Shown here: piece by piece, positions 56,028-64,000 of the stretch | Layout of the letters: each line of letters starts with the position of its first letter | How positions within the stretch are numbered: the first letter of the stretch is position 1 | Assembly: GCA_964500805.1 (NCBI GenBank) | Contig: CAZCQH010000007.1 | Span: 79,304 to 143,303, forward strand | Direction: 5' to 3' | Source of the DNA: Ga0077555 sp964500805 | GTDB taxonomy: Bacteria > Pseudomonadota > Alphaproteobacteria > Rhizobiales > Hyphomicrobiaceae | DNA: 64,000 bases | Notes under the pieces: model-generated | What the model saw: the letters and a program-made list of their open reading frames with translations, nothing else | The model's database searches: none | What the model was told of the DNA's origin: nothing | Made by a program: the position numbers and the translations under genes

Positions 56028-56087
56028 AGTGTTCGTGTTCGCGTAACCGCTCGAGCAAGGCGGCCGCCGGGTGAAGGGTATGAGTTG

Positions 56088-57314
56088 ATGCCAATGTCGG
56101 ATCCGACGCGCTCTGATCCGGAGCGGCCGGTCGTGGAATCGTCGCCGACAGGCGGTGCCTATGAGGTAACGCGGCGCACGCTCGATCTGCGGATTAGGCA
56201 GCAGGAAATCTTGGCTGAGCTCGGCGTGGTCGCTCTGAGCCGTTGCGGCTTCGAGGAGCTGCTCCAGCGCGCAGTCGAACTCGCCGCCAAGGGACTGGAA
56301 GCTGAGCTATGCAAGGTGCTCGAATATTTGTCGGGGGAGAACAGGTTCTTGCTGCGCGCCGGCGTGGGATGGAATCCGGGCCTGGTCGGGTCCGTAACCG
56401 TCGGCGCGGATCTTGAATCGCCATCGGGGTTCGCACTTCGCACCGGCAAACCCGTGATTTCGAATCATCTCGAGCATGAGGAGCGGTTCCGCACGCCGGA
56501 GCTCCTCAAGGTGCACGGTGTCAAGCGCGCCATCAACGTCATCCTGCAGGGCGACGGCGTCCCCTACGGAGTACTCGAAGTTGATAGCCGCTCCGAAGGC
56601 GAGTTCAGCGAGCACGACATCGCCTTTCTCCAGGGCTCAGCTAACATTCTCGGAATGGCCATCGAGCGACAGCGGTACGAGCGCAACCTGAAAGCTGCGC
56701 TCGATCATCAGAAAGTGCTGATGAGCGAGATCAATCATCGCGTCAAAAACAGCCTTCAGTTGGTGGCGAGCCTGCTCAAGCTGCAGGCTGCGGGGATCGC
56801 CGACGAGACATGCAAGCAAAATCTTCAGGACGCTGTAGGGCGCATCAGCGCCGTGGCGCGCATTCATGAGCGCCTCTACCGGACGTCCGACATCGGGCAG
56901 GTCGATCTCGCCGGATATCTCGACGACATAGGCCAAGACCTGACCGAGTTAATGCCGGAATGCGATCTGACGTTCAGCTCCGAAGGGCCGGTCCTGATCG
57001 CGACCGACCGTGCGGTGCGTGCGGCTTTGCTGGTGACCGAACTCATCGCCAATGCGGCCAAGCACGCCTATCTGGAGCGCGGGCGAGGACCCATATCAGT
57101 GAAGCTCTTGCACGTCGACGAGCGAACGGTGGCGCTGTCGGTCCGCGACGCCGGACGTGGACTTCCGGTGGATTTCGGCATGAATAAAAAGGGTCTCGGC
57201 ATGCGCATCGTTGGCGCGCTCGTCGAGCAGATGGGTGCGACGCTGGAGCACATTCAGCACAAGCCCGGAACTGAGTTCCGGGTCACTTTTTCGCTCAAGC
57301 CGGCAGCAGCGTAA
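56088..57314 (+). CDS. GAF-domain histidine kinase (HisKA_2 type)
   Basis: The 408-residue soluble kinase has a GAF domain at about 40-190 (LEAELCKVLEYLSGENRFLLRAGVGW; VLEVDSRSEGEFSEHDI) and a HisKA_2 phosphoacceptor with His217 in SEINHRVKNSLQLVASLLKL. The HATPase has LLVTELIANAAKHAY (N-box) and KKGLGMRIV. It has no membrane segment, so the signal is cytoplasmic. HisKA_2 kinases often serve single-domain regulators or general stress response in alphaproteobacteria; the regulator just upstream is broken. ATG 56088 or 56094 can start the protein. Confidence 0.88.
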   Translation: MPMSDPTRSDPERPVVESSPTGGAYEVTRRTLDLRIRQQEILAELGVVALSRCGFEELLQRAVELAAKGLEAELCKVLEYLSGENRFLLRAGVGWNPGLVGSVTVGADLESPSGFALRTGKPVISNHLEHEERFRTPELLKVHGVKRAINVILQGDGVPYGVLEVDSRSEGEFSEHDIAFLQGSANILGMAIERQRYERNLKAALDHQKVLMSEINHRVKNSLQLVASLLKLQAAGIADETCKQNLQDAVGRISAVARIHERLYRTSDIGQVDLAGYLDDIGQDLTELMPECDLTFSSEGPVLIATDRAVRAALLVTELIANAAKHAYLERGRGPISVKLLHVDERTVALSVRDAGRGLPVDFGMNKKGLGMRIVGALVEQMGATLEHIQHKPGTEFRVTFSLKPAAA

Positions 57315-57453
57315 TCCGCGCTCGCTGCAGACAAACAGGGTTACACGTACTTTCATATCAATTGGTTTCCAATTGGTGATGCTGTACTGATTAAGAAAGC
57401 ATGAGCCTTAGCCTGTATTGCGTACGAGCCTTCGCGGGCCGTCTGAGGGGACC

Positions 57454-58818
57454 ATGCCGTTCTTCCCGATTCACACCAGTTACCCAACTTTGCAGCGCTT
57501 GGCTGAGTTGCGGCGGAACAGTGCTCTCGCCCATGGGCTCTCCGTCGTGCTGGTGTTGATTGCCGCGCTGCTGCGCTGGTTGATCGGTCCACAAGACGGT
57601 CTGCCGTTCATCACCTTTTTTCCGGCAATCACCGTCGCAACGCTCGTTGGTGGCTTGTGGCCCGGACTTCTTGCACTGTCTCTGTCCGCTGCGATGGCCT
57701 GGTATTTTTTTCTGCCGCATTATGCTTGGGCGGCGGGGTATGCTCAGTTGTTTTCTGTGTTCCTCTTTGTGCTCATGAGCATGGCAATCATCGGTGTCAT
57801 CGCGTTGCTTCATAACGTCGTGGATCGCTTGATCGAGCAGGAACGCAACGTGCGTCAGTTGATCGAGCGCATGCCGACGGGGATCATCGTGGTCGCGCGC
57901 GACGGGCGCATCAGGCTTGTAAACGCGGCGGCAGAGCTTCTTTTCCGATACGATCGGCAGGAGCTCATCGGGAAAAGCATCGACGAGCTGCTGCCCAGCC
58001 GGCACGCGAGAGCACACAAGCGTTATCGGGACGCCTATGCCGCTAGCCCGGAGGAAAGGCCGATGGGGCTCGGGCGAGATCTCAGTGCGCTGCGGAAGGA
58101 TGGAGTTGAATTTCATTGCGAGGTCGGCCTCAAACCGCTGAAGAGCGGTGAAGAAACGTTCACGATCGCAACTGTTGTTGACGTCTCGGAGCGGCGACTG
58201 GCGCAAGAGCGGGACCGGCTATTGTCACGCGAGCTGCAGCATCGGGCTCAAAATCTGCTCGCGGTCGTTCAAGCGATCGCAAAGCGCACGTTTGCCTCAA
58301 ACGGCGACGCGGACGAAGCACAGGAAATCTTCCGTGGGCGCTTGCAGGCGCTCTCGGCGGCGCACCGGGCTTTGAGCAGGGGAGAGTGGAAAGGGGCGCC
58401 ACTGCGCGAGATCGTCAAGGCGGAGGTATCTGCATTTGGTTCGCAGATAGAGTTAAACGGGTGTGAGCTCGCCGTGCACGCCGATGCTGCGCAGAACCTG
58501 GCGCTGATCGTGCACGAGTTGGCGACCAACGCGACAAAGCACGGTGCGCTCTCGTCATCGGAAGGCAGAGTGAAGGTGAGTGGGTTCGTTGAGAAGCGCA
58601 ATAATCGAGATCTGCTCGTTTTCCGTTGGATCGAAAGCAACGGAAAACCCGTCAATCCGCCCGATCGGAAGGGATTCGGAACCGTGATCCTCGAGAGCGT
58701 GGCCAAGAGTTTCGCCGAGGATGTTACGCTCGAGTTCGCTTCCGAAGGGCTGCGCTATGAGCTTGCGATAGCTCTGGATCGTGCGGCGGCAACCGCTCGC
58801 GCTCCTGTTTCCCAGTGA
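57454..58818 (+). CDS. Membrane HWE-type histidine kinase with DUF4118 and PAS domains
   Basis: The 454-residue kinase has four hydrophobic helices of the KdpD-type DUF4118 module at about 25-120 (LPFITFFPAITVATLVGGLWPG), a PAS domain at about 135-250 (MPTGIIVVARDGRIRLVNAAA; RKDGVEFHCEVGLKPL) and an HWE kinase core. The phosphoacceptor is His263 in RELQHRAQNLLAVVQ; HWE marks are HELATNATKHGAL and FRWIESNGKPV. ATG 57454 follows GAGGGGACC. It is 139 bp downstream of the other kinase and may be co-transcribed. Confidence 0.9.
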   Translation: MPFFPIHTSYPTLQRLAELRRNSALAHGLSVVLVLIAALLRWLIGPQDGLPFITFFPAITVATLVGGLWPGLLALSLSAAMAWYFFLPHYAWAAGYAQLFSVFLFVLMSMAIIGVIALLHNVVDRLIEQERNVRQLIERMPTGIIVVARDGRIRLVNAAAELLFRYDRQELIGKSIDELLPSRHARAHKRYRDAYAASPEERPMGLGRDLSALRKDGVEFHCEVGLKPLKSGEETFTIATVVDVSERRLAQERDRLLSRELQHRAQNLLAVVQAIAKRTFASNGDADEAQEIFRGRLQALSAAHRALSRGEWKGAPLREIVKAEVSAFGSQIELNGCELAVHADAAQNLALIVHELATNATKHGALSSSEGRVKVSGFVEKRNNRDLLVFRWIESNGKPVNPPDRKGFGTVILESVAKSFAEDVTLEFASEGLRYELAIALDRAAATARAPVSQ

Positions 58819-59268
58819 CATGCCGGCACATCTTGCCTAAGATCATATGCTCGATGGCTTCTCCGTCACCATCGGCCGTCGAAGCGACTTCACTGCAGAG
58901 GCCAGAATGGCTCGCAAGGGAGGAAGTCATGACGAAGATTGCTGCCCAATCGAGGAGCGGTTCAAAACCAGCGCGCGCAGGGCAACACTGCGACAATGTC
59001 GTCACGCGCGCGCCGGCAACGAGGCGCGCCTGACGCTTAGCCGGTGATCGAGTCTCGTCCCAACTGAAGCTTCCACTCTCCATTGTGGCGGCTTGCGGCA
59101 CGCAGAACTCTTCGCAATCACCATCGGTGTCGGGTAACGACACAGCCCGCCTCCTCGAGGCGCTGGCTGCCGACTGTCTCCGTCAGCATCCAACAACCGC
59201 CGGAAATGCGGTCTGATCCGATGCTGTTGATTGTCTCCGCGCGTTTTCCCCTACAGGAGGGATTGGCA
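58819..59268. other. 450-bp intergenic region
   Basis: No recognisable gene is seen. One short frame at 58929-59033 (34 codons, GGGAGGAAGTC before ATG) has a good ribosome site but no features. The promoter of the Bug-family gene should lie near the end. Confidence 0.35.
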
Positions 59269-60252
59269 ATGCTCCACCGCAATTCTGCGTCTCAACTGGC
59301 CGTATCGGCGCTGCTTGCGCTGTCGATGATGCAAATTCAGAGCCATGCAGGTGCATCGGAATATCCGTCGAAGCCCGTCACCATAGTCATTCCGACCGGA
59401 CCAAGTGTGTCAGGCGACATCATCATGCGGGCCTATGCCGAGGTCGTCGGCAAAATTCTCGGACAGCCGCTCATCGTCGAGAATAGGCCCGGCGGCAGTG
59501 GCGCACTCGCAGCGGCCTATGTGGCTGCAAATGCAAAGCCCGACGGGTACCTACTGCTCAACATCACCATTCCGATCTACCGCGTACCTGCTATGCAGAA
59601 GACTTCTTATGATCCCGTGCGAGACTTCCAACCCGTCATCCTCCTCGGCGGCTACACGCTTGGTGGCGTGGTGAAAGCCAGCAGTCAATTCAAGGCATGG
59701 AAGGATGTCATAGAGTTCTCAAAGTCCAATCCTGGCCAGTTCACCTACACAACGGTCGGGCCTCATACGACCAATGCCATTGCCATGGAAACAATGGCGC
59801 GCGAGTCCGGCGTCCAATTCACGCACGTGCCCGGCAAGGGTGGCGGCGAAGGCATCGCGGCCGTGCTCGGCGGTCACGTCAACGCCATGGTCGAAAGCCC
59901 TGCCTGGGCGCCCCTCGTTGCAAGTGGCGAGATGCGACTGCTGTTCCTCCTGAACCAGGAACGCAGCAAGAAATGGCCGGACGTGCCGACAATCCGGGAA
60001 CTCGGCTACCAGTATACATTCGACTCGCCCTATGGCGTCGTGGCTGCCAAGGGAACCGATCCCGCCATCGTCAAGAAGCTGCACGACGCTTTCAAGATCG
60101 CCTACGACAATCCGAAGGTGATCGAGACCTATGACAAGTTCGATTTCGTGCGTCGTTATCTCCCGACCGCCGAATACGAGAAGTTCGTCGTCAAGCTCAA
60201 CGAAGACGAGAAAGCCGCCATGGCGCGCCTCGGCTTTGCGAACACGAACTAG
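59269..60252 (+). CDS. Bug-family (TctC-like) solute-binding protein
   Basis: The 327-residue periplasmic protein has a signal peptide (to about 29, MQIQSHAGA-S) and the Bug fold: YPSKPVTIVIPTGPSVSGD, LGQPLIVENRPGGSGALAAAYVA, ANAKPDGYLLL, GGEGIAAVLGGHVNAMV. These receptors bind small carboxylates for TctAB-type transporters, but most, like this one, stand alone without tctA/tctB. ATG 59269 is supported by CAGGAGGG. Confidence 0.92.
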   Translation: MLHRNSASQLAVSALLALSMMQIQSHAGASEYPSKPVTIVIPTGPSVSGDIIMRAYAEVVGKILGQPLIVENRPGGSGALAAAYVAANAKPDGYLLLNITIPIYRVPAMQKTSYDPVRDFQPVILLGGYTLGGVVKASSQFKAWKDVIEFSKSNPGQFTYTTVGPHTTNAIAMETMARESGVQFTHVPGKGGGEGIAAVLGGHVNAMVESPAWAPLVASGEMRLLFLLNQERSKKWPDVPTIRELGYQYTFDSPYGVVAAKGTDPAIVKKLHDAFKIAYDNPKVIETYDKFDFVRRYLPTAEYEKFVVKLNEDEKAAMARLGFANTN

Positions 60253-60484
60253 TCCTCGTGGCGCATGTGCCGGAGCGGTAGACGACAGGAGTGTTCAGGG
60301 TGAACGGTCGCGAATGTGGGTGGGCGCCAAGGCCAAGTGCGTTCGTTCAGCCCCTTCAACTGCTAGGTTACACTCATGCGCGTGGATCTGTGATCACGAC
60401 CTGCGGAGCGCACACACGTTTGGCGCGGGCGTTGGTCGCCAGAAATCGGTTGGCAATGACCACGGGTCGAGCCTCCTGAAGAGC

Positions 60485-61051
60485 TCAATCCTTGGCGCGC
60501 TCGACGTATTCTGCATCCGCCGTCGTTACGACAACGCGGGTGCCGGATTCGATATGCGGCGGCACCATGATGCGCGCGCCGTTCGACAGCTTGGCGGGTT
60601 TGTAGGACGACGACGCCGTCTGCCCCTTCACCACAGGATCTGCTTCCACGATCTCCAGCGTTACCCGCGGGGGCAGCTCGATCGCGACCGGCGTTCCCTC
60701 GAACAGTTGCACGCTGCAGCTCATGTTTTCCTGCAGCCAGATCGCCAGGTCGCCGATCAAGTCCTTCGAAATGCAGATCTGCTCGAAGGTGGTGGGCTCC
60801 ATGAAGTTGAAGCCCATGTCGTCCTCATAGAGGTAGTTGAAGCTCTTCTCGTCGAGGAAAACACGCTCGACCGACTCCGTGGTCCTGTAGCTCTTGACGA
60901 TCTTGACCCCGTCCGAGATCCGCCGCATGTCGATGTGCGTGGTCGGTGTGCCCTTGCCCGGCCGGATGCTCTCGGCCTTCAGCACAGTGCACAAGGCGCC
61001 GTCGATATCGAGCACGTTGCCTTTCCGCACTTCGCTTGCAATAACCTTCAC
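60485..61051 (-). CDS. efp: Elongation factor P
   Basis: The 188-residue factor relieves ribosome stalling at consecutive prolines. It has three OB-like domains. The modification-loop Lys is residue 33 in RPGKGTPT, equivalent to E. coli Lys34, the site beta-lysylated by EpmA. The start is the GTG at 61051, giving MKVIASEVRKGNVLDIDG. GGAG lies about ten bases before it. epmA is divergent, 173 bp away, so the pair is likely controlled together. Confidence 0.94.
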   Translation of the reverse strand: MKVIASEVRKGNVLDIDGALCTVLKAESIRPGKGTPTTHIDMRRISDGVKIVKSYRTTESVERVFLDEKSFNYLYEDDMGFNFMEPTTFEQICISKDLIGDLAIWLQENMSCSVQLFEGTPVAIELPPRVTLEIVEADPVVKGQTASSSYKPAKLSNGARIMVPPHIESGTRVVVTTADAEYVERAKD

Positions 61052-61224
61052 CACGGCCGTTCTCCGTCCAATTTCAAGGGATTGGCAGCCGATGTTCGCC
61101 GCCAGGAGGTCACACGGGGGCAAGAGCCGACCGCGTTGTGCGCCGCTACATACCTGCTTCTCTCGCCAAGGCCAAGGGCCGCACCGGCCGGAAAATGCCG
61201 CATGATCCTTGCTTGGGAGCGCCC

Positions 61225-62274
61225 ATGATCTCAACCCGCCCCTTCTGGCATGCTGACAAGCACGCCGACCGGCGCCCCGTGCTCGAGGCGCGAGGACGCG
61301 TTAAAGCAGCGCTCCGCAGATGGTTCGAGGCCGAAGGCTTCACCGAGGTCGAGACGGCATGTCTGCAGGTTTCACCCGGCAACGAGACCCACCTTCACGC
61401 TTTCGAAACCGAATTTCGCACCGAGTCTGGAAACGCCCGGCCGCTCTATCTTCATACCAGCCCCGAATTTGCCATGAAGAAGCTGCTCGCGGCTGGTGAG
61501 CGGAAGATCTTCTCCTTCGCGCCCGTGTTCCGGAACGGGGAACGGAGCGCCCTGCATAGCCCGGAGTTCACGATGCTCGAGTGGTATCGCGCGGGCGAGC
61601 CGTATACCGCTCTTTGGGACGATTGCGCTGATCTCTCTCGCCTTGCCTTGCAAGCCGCAGGCAGCTCGCACTTGCGGCACGGCCGGCAGACTGCACCAGC
61701 TGGCGCGCCAATAGCGACGCTCACCATGGCCGAAGCGTTCGATCGGTATGCTGGCATCGACCTGCACCGCTCGATTTCGCCGAGCGGGGTCGATCGCACG
61801 GCATTCGCCACCGATGTCGCGGATATCGGCATTCGAGTCGCGGGAGACGATAGTTGGAGCGACCTGTTCAGCCGGGTCCTCGTCGACCGTATCGAGCCGG
61901 CGCTGGCCAACTCGGGCCGGGCCACCATTCTGACGGAGTGGCCGACGCACGAGGCCGCGCTGGCTCGCCCGACTGCCCGCGACCCGCGCTTCGCCGAGCG
62001 CTTCGAGTTCTATGCTTGCGGTGTGGAGCTGGCAAACGGGTTTGGGGAGCTCACCGATCCACACGAGCAGCGCCGCCGCTTCGAGGCGGAGATGAACGAG
62101 AAGAAACGCATTTATGGCCGCAGCTACCCGATCGATGAGGATTTTCTGACCGCACTGGCGCAGATGCCGCCCGCCGCCGGATGCGCCCTTGGGTTTGATC
62201 GCCTCGTCATGCTCGTGACCGGCGCAAGCCACATCGACCAGGTCCAGTGGACGCCGGTTTGGTCAGGTTCGTGA
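61225..62274 (+). CDS. epmA: EF-P lysine ligase (EpmA/PoxA/YjeA)
   Basis: This 349-residue paralogue of class-II lysyl-tRNA synthetase attaches (R)-beta-lysine, or lysine, to the EF-P lysine. It lacks the N-terminal anticodon-binding domain. Class-II motifs are FEAEGFTEVETACLQVSPGNETHL (motif 1 region), RNGERSALHSPEFTMLEWY (motif 2) and AGCALGFDRLVML (motif 3). ATG 61225 follows GGGAG. epmB (lysine 2,3-aminomutase) is not in the window. Confidence 0.93.
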   Translation: MISTRPFWHADKHADRRPVLEARGRVKAALRRWFEAEGFTEVETACLQVSPGNETHLHAFETEFRTESGNARPLYLHTSPEFAMKKLLAAGERKIFSFAPVFRNGERSALHSPEFTMLEWYRAGEPYTALWDDCADLSRLALQAAGSSHLRHGRQTAPAGAPIATLTMAEAFDRYAGIDLHRSISPSGVDRTAFATDVADIGIRVAGDDSWSDLFSRVLVDRIEPALANSGRATILTEWPTHEAALARPTARDPRFAERFEFYACGVELANGFGELTDPHEQRRRFEAEMNEKKRIYGRSYPIDEDFLTALAQMPPAAGCALGFDRLVMLVTGASHIDQVQWTPVWSGS

Positions 62275-62508
62275 TCGTGTTCTCACCAGAACTGGGCGAA
62301 TGCCCGTCAAACGTGACAGGCCGCCTTGAGGCGATCTGCATCAGGGCTCGAGAAGTTAGGCAGACGAATAGGAGCGCTTTGCCGGAAAGAATGGGTCACG
62401 CACCGACTGCTCTCGTCGGTTGTCCTCCCAGCCGGCGCGCTGGATGTGCCCTGCTTGGCCCCGATTGCTTGCAATTCGCAAAGGCCGCCATTATAGCCTT
62501 GAACCTTC

Positions 62509-62599
62509 GGAGACGTGGCCGAGTGGCTGAAGGCGGCGCTTTGCTAAAGCGTTGTACCCCTAAAGGGTACCGTAGGTTCGAATCCTATCGTCTCCGCCA
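62509..62599 (+). tRNA. tRNA-Ser (anticodon GCT)
   Basis: The 91-nt type-II tRNA has a long variable arm (GTACCCCTAAAGGGTAC). The acceptor GGAGACG pairs with CGTCTCC; the anticodon loop TTGCTAA puts GCT at 62543-62545; GCCA is encoded at the 3' end. Confidence 0.96.
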
Positions 62600-62958
62600 G
62601 ATATCTGCGTAAACCATTGAAAAGATTCAATGAAATTTCATATTGCCTGCTTGGCCCACTAACCTGCCCACAAACATTGCGACGAGCTTCGATATACATC
62701 GGGATGCTTCCCCCAGCTCGGTCGGGCGGTCGTGCCCCTCCCTCGGAAGGCGGAAGACTGCACCCTCCGGGCGAGGGCCTGGGCCGAGCGTCATCTTTGG
62801 GCACTCGTCGACCGGCCGCCAGGCGGGGGTGGGTGTTCTCTCGGTCGTATCCGAATACGATAGCAGCAGCCGCGCGGGTCCATGCCATTCAACAAGTGAA
62901 CGACGGTCAATTTGGCCCGATACTTCGCAGCAACTCAGTGCGCGCCACCGTCCGGCAA
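62600..62958. other. Intergenic behind tRNA-Ser, no gene seen
   Basis: These 359 bp lie between tRNA-Ser and the converging ligase gene. Nothing has homology or a ribosome site. A short dyad (GAAATTTC) lies near 62628-62642. Confidence 0.4.
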
Positions 62959-63951
62959 TTAGACTGTCGCGTCTCGTGCCCGTGCGAAGGATGTCGGACG
63001 CCCAATCTCCTCCGGCCGCTTGTCCTCACGGAAGTGCTCGAACGCGGCATGGCGCAGGATCTGTTCATCGGTGACATCGCGGTAGGCGACCTGGGCGACC
63101 AGCCGCGGCTCGATCCACCGTACGCCGGCCCGTTGCTCGCGCGTCAGGGCCTTGGCGACCGGTGCCGACTTGACCTGAATGCCGGCAAACGCATCTGCCA
63201 TGGCGCGCGCCTCGGCCTGGGTGAAGCCGGTGCCGACGCGGCCGGCATAGACGAGCGCGCCCGCTTCGTAAAATCCCAGCACCAGCGAGCCGATGATGCC
63301 ACTCACCGTTCTCGACGGCATATAGCCGATGACGACAAACGGGTCAGCCATCACGCATTTCGATTTGGTCCAGTCGCCATTGCGGCCTGAGCGATATGGC
63401 AAGTCGGTGCGCTTCGAGACGATGCCTTCGAGTCCCATGGCACAAGCTTTACGCAGGATCTCAAAGCCGTCGCCACTCATGTGCTGACTGTAGCGAAGGA
63501 GGCCCTGCGGCAGCGGCGCCTCGAGCAACGCCGCCAAGCGCCGCTTGCGTTCGAGCAACGGTCGGCCGGCCAGAGTGCGGCCTTCGAGGTGGAGCAGATC
63601 GAAAGCCATCATCTGAATGCGGGCCGCAGCACCCAGCTTCAGCTCGGACTGCAAGCTCGAGAAGCGCGAGACCCCTCGCTGGTCCAGCACCACGGCCTCG
63701 CAATCGATCGTCGCCGACATGACCGGCAGCGCGGCGAAATCCTCGACGACCCCGCCGAAACGCGGTGTCCAGTCCAGGGCGTTGCGGGTCAGCAGACGCA
63801 CGGTGCCGTTCTCGACGAGCGCCTGCATGCGGTAGCCGTCGAACTTGATCTCGTGGACCCAAGCATCGCCGTCCGATGGCACGCGAACGCTCTGGGCGAG
63901 ACACGGCGGCGTGAAGGCCAGTGAAGGCTTCTTCGATCGTCGGCTGCTCAT
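62959..63951 (-). CDS. ATP-dependent DNA ligase, LigD ligase-domain type
   Basis: The 330-residue protein consists of the nucleotidyl-transferase and OB domains of bacterial NHEJ ligases. The adenylated Lys is in HEIKFDGYRMQA; later motifs are IDCEAVVLDQRG, EGIVSKRTDLPYRSGRNGDWTKSKC (motif IV-V) and RWIEPRLVAQVAYRDVTDEQILRHAAFEHFREDK. Polymerase and phosphoesterase domains of full LigD are missing. ATG 63951 overlaps the stop of an upstream frame (ATGA), so the two genes are coupled. Confidence 0.9.
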   Translation of the reverse strand: MSSRRSKKPSLAFTPPCLAQSVRVPSDGDAWVHEIKFDGYRMQALVENGTVRLLTRNALDWTPRFGGVVEDFAALPVMSATIDCEAVVLDQRGVSRFSSLQSELKLGAAARIQMMAFDLLHLEGRTLAGRPLLERKRRLAALLEAPLPQGLLRYSQHMSGDGFEILRKACAMGLEGIVSKRTDLPYRSGRNGDWTKSKCVMADPFVVIGYMPSRTVSGIIGSLVLGFYEAGALVYAGRVGTGFTQAEARAMADAFAGIQVKSAPVAKALTREQRAGVRWIEPRLVAQVAYRDVTDEQILRHAAFEHFREDKRPEEIGRPTSFARARDATV

Positions 63952-64000
63952 CGAGGGCTGCCGATCAGTGCGTCGATTGCCTGCCGCAAGGGACGCGCAT
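63948..64000 (-). CDS. 3' end of a gene coupled to the DNA ligase (cut by window edge)
   Basis: On the minus strand the final codons read ARPLRQAIDALIGSPR, then stop at 63948-63950. The stop overlaps the ligase ATG. The tail resembles the helical C-terminus of a small DNA-repair or Ku-like protein, but this is too short to identify. Confidence 0.35.
   Translation of the reverse strand, partial: ARPLRQAIDALIGSPR

Noticed and set aside
62544..62888. Minus-strand frame ending ETIGFEPTVPFRGTTL
   Set aside because: It is an antisense translation of tRNA-Ser.

Overview
The window looks like chromosomal DNA of a GC-rich alphaproteobacterium, most likely of the order Hyphomicrobiales (Rhizobiales); the genus cannot be told from the sequence. 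The reasons are: an RNase E with a long S1-domain insertion and a C-terminal GWW motif; the run tandem cold-shock protein, DUF192 protein, tRNA-Pro, NDUFS4-like protein; HWE/HisKA_2 histidine kinases; an Irr-type operator in front of hemH; and an initiator tRNA with an A-U pair in the usual 3-GC block. There is no phage, CRISPR array or complete insertion sequence. Mobile traces are a decayed IS630-like scrap and three palindromic, REP/MITE-like elements.

Layout. 1-10 kb: end of an S9 peptidase gene, amiC and rne facing away from each other, propionyl-CoA synthetase, a MetE-like enzyme. 10-18 kb: solute uptake, with a small family-3 binding protein, two tandem Tat-exported family-5 binding proteins on the minus strand and a DppD/DppF ATPase pair on the plus strand, but no permease genes. 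18-31 kb: metabolic enzymes (MDR reductase, ferrochelatase, AhpD-like protein, ATP/ADP-translocase-like carrier, beta-hydroxyacid dehydrogenase, PanE-like reductase, thioesterase, methyltransferase, SDR, malate/lactate dehydrogenase, flavoprotein, glyoxalase I), separated by repeat elements. 31-34 kb: cold-shock protein, DUF192, tRNA-Pro, NDUFS4 homologue, tRNA-Arg and, directly behind that tRNA, a stand-alone C-terminal piece of assimilatory nitrate reductase. 34-46.5 kb: a 58-residue histone-like basic protein, cytochrome P450, DedA protein, lipoprotein, quinone reductase, a phosphatase gene with UGA at its catalytic cysteine, class-III aminotransferase, parC, an oxidoreductase, and the NfeD/stomatin pair. 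46.6-46.84 kb: a cluster of parS-like sites. 47-64 kb: thioesterase, VOC protein, initiator tRNA, a complete archaic (Csu-type) chaperone-usher pilus operon, secreted lipase, a frameshifted response regulator beside two histidine kinases, a Bug-family binding protein, efp and epmA, tRNA-Ser, and an LigD-type DNA ligase.

The strongest lead is at 39282-39719. It is a well-formed DUF442/BLH-type phosphatase gene whose only fault is a TGA exactly where the catalytic Cys of the H-C-x4-R signature should be. A 7-bp stem with a G-containing loop lies 17 nt further on, as in bacterial SECIS elements. The alternatives are a selenocysteine phosphatase and a fresh nonsense mutation. Second is the parS-like cluster, which suggests that the window lies within the ParB loading region near the replication origin. 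Other points of note are the hemH operator, an 86-bp tandem duplication spanning the hemH stop codon, the nitrate-reductase tail beside tRNA-Arg and a short basic gene that length filters miss.
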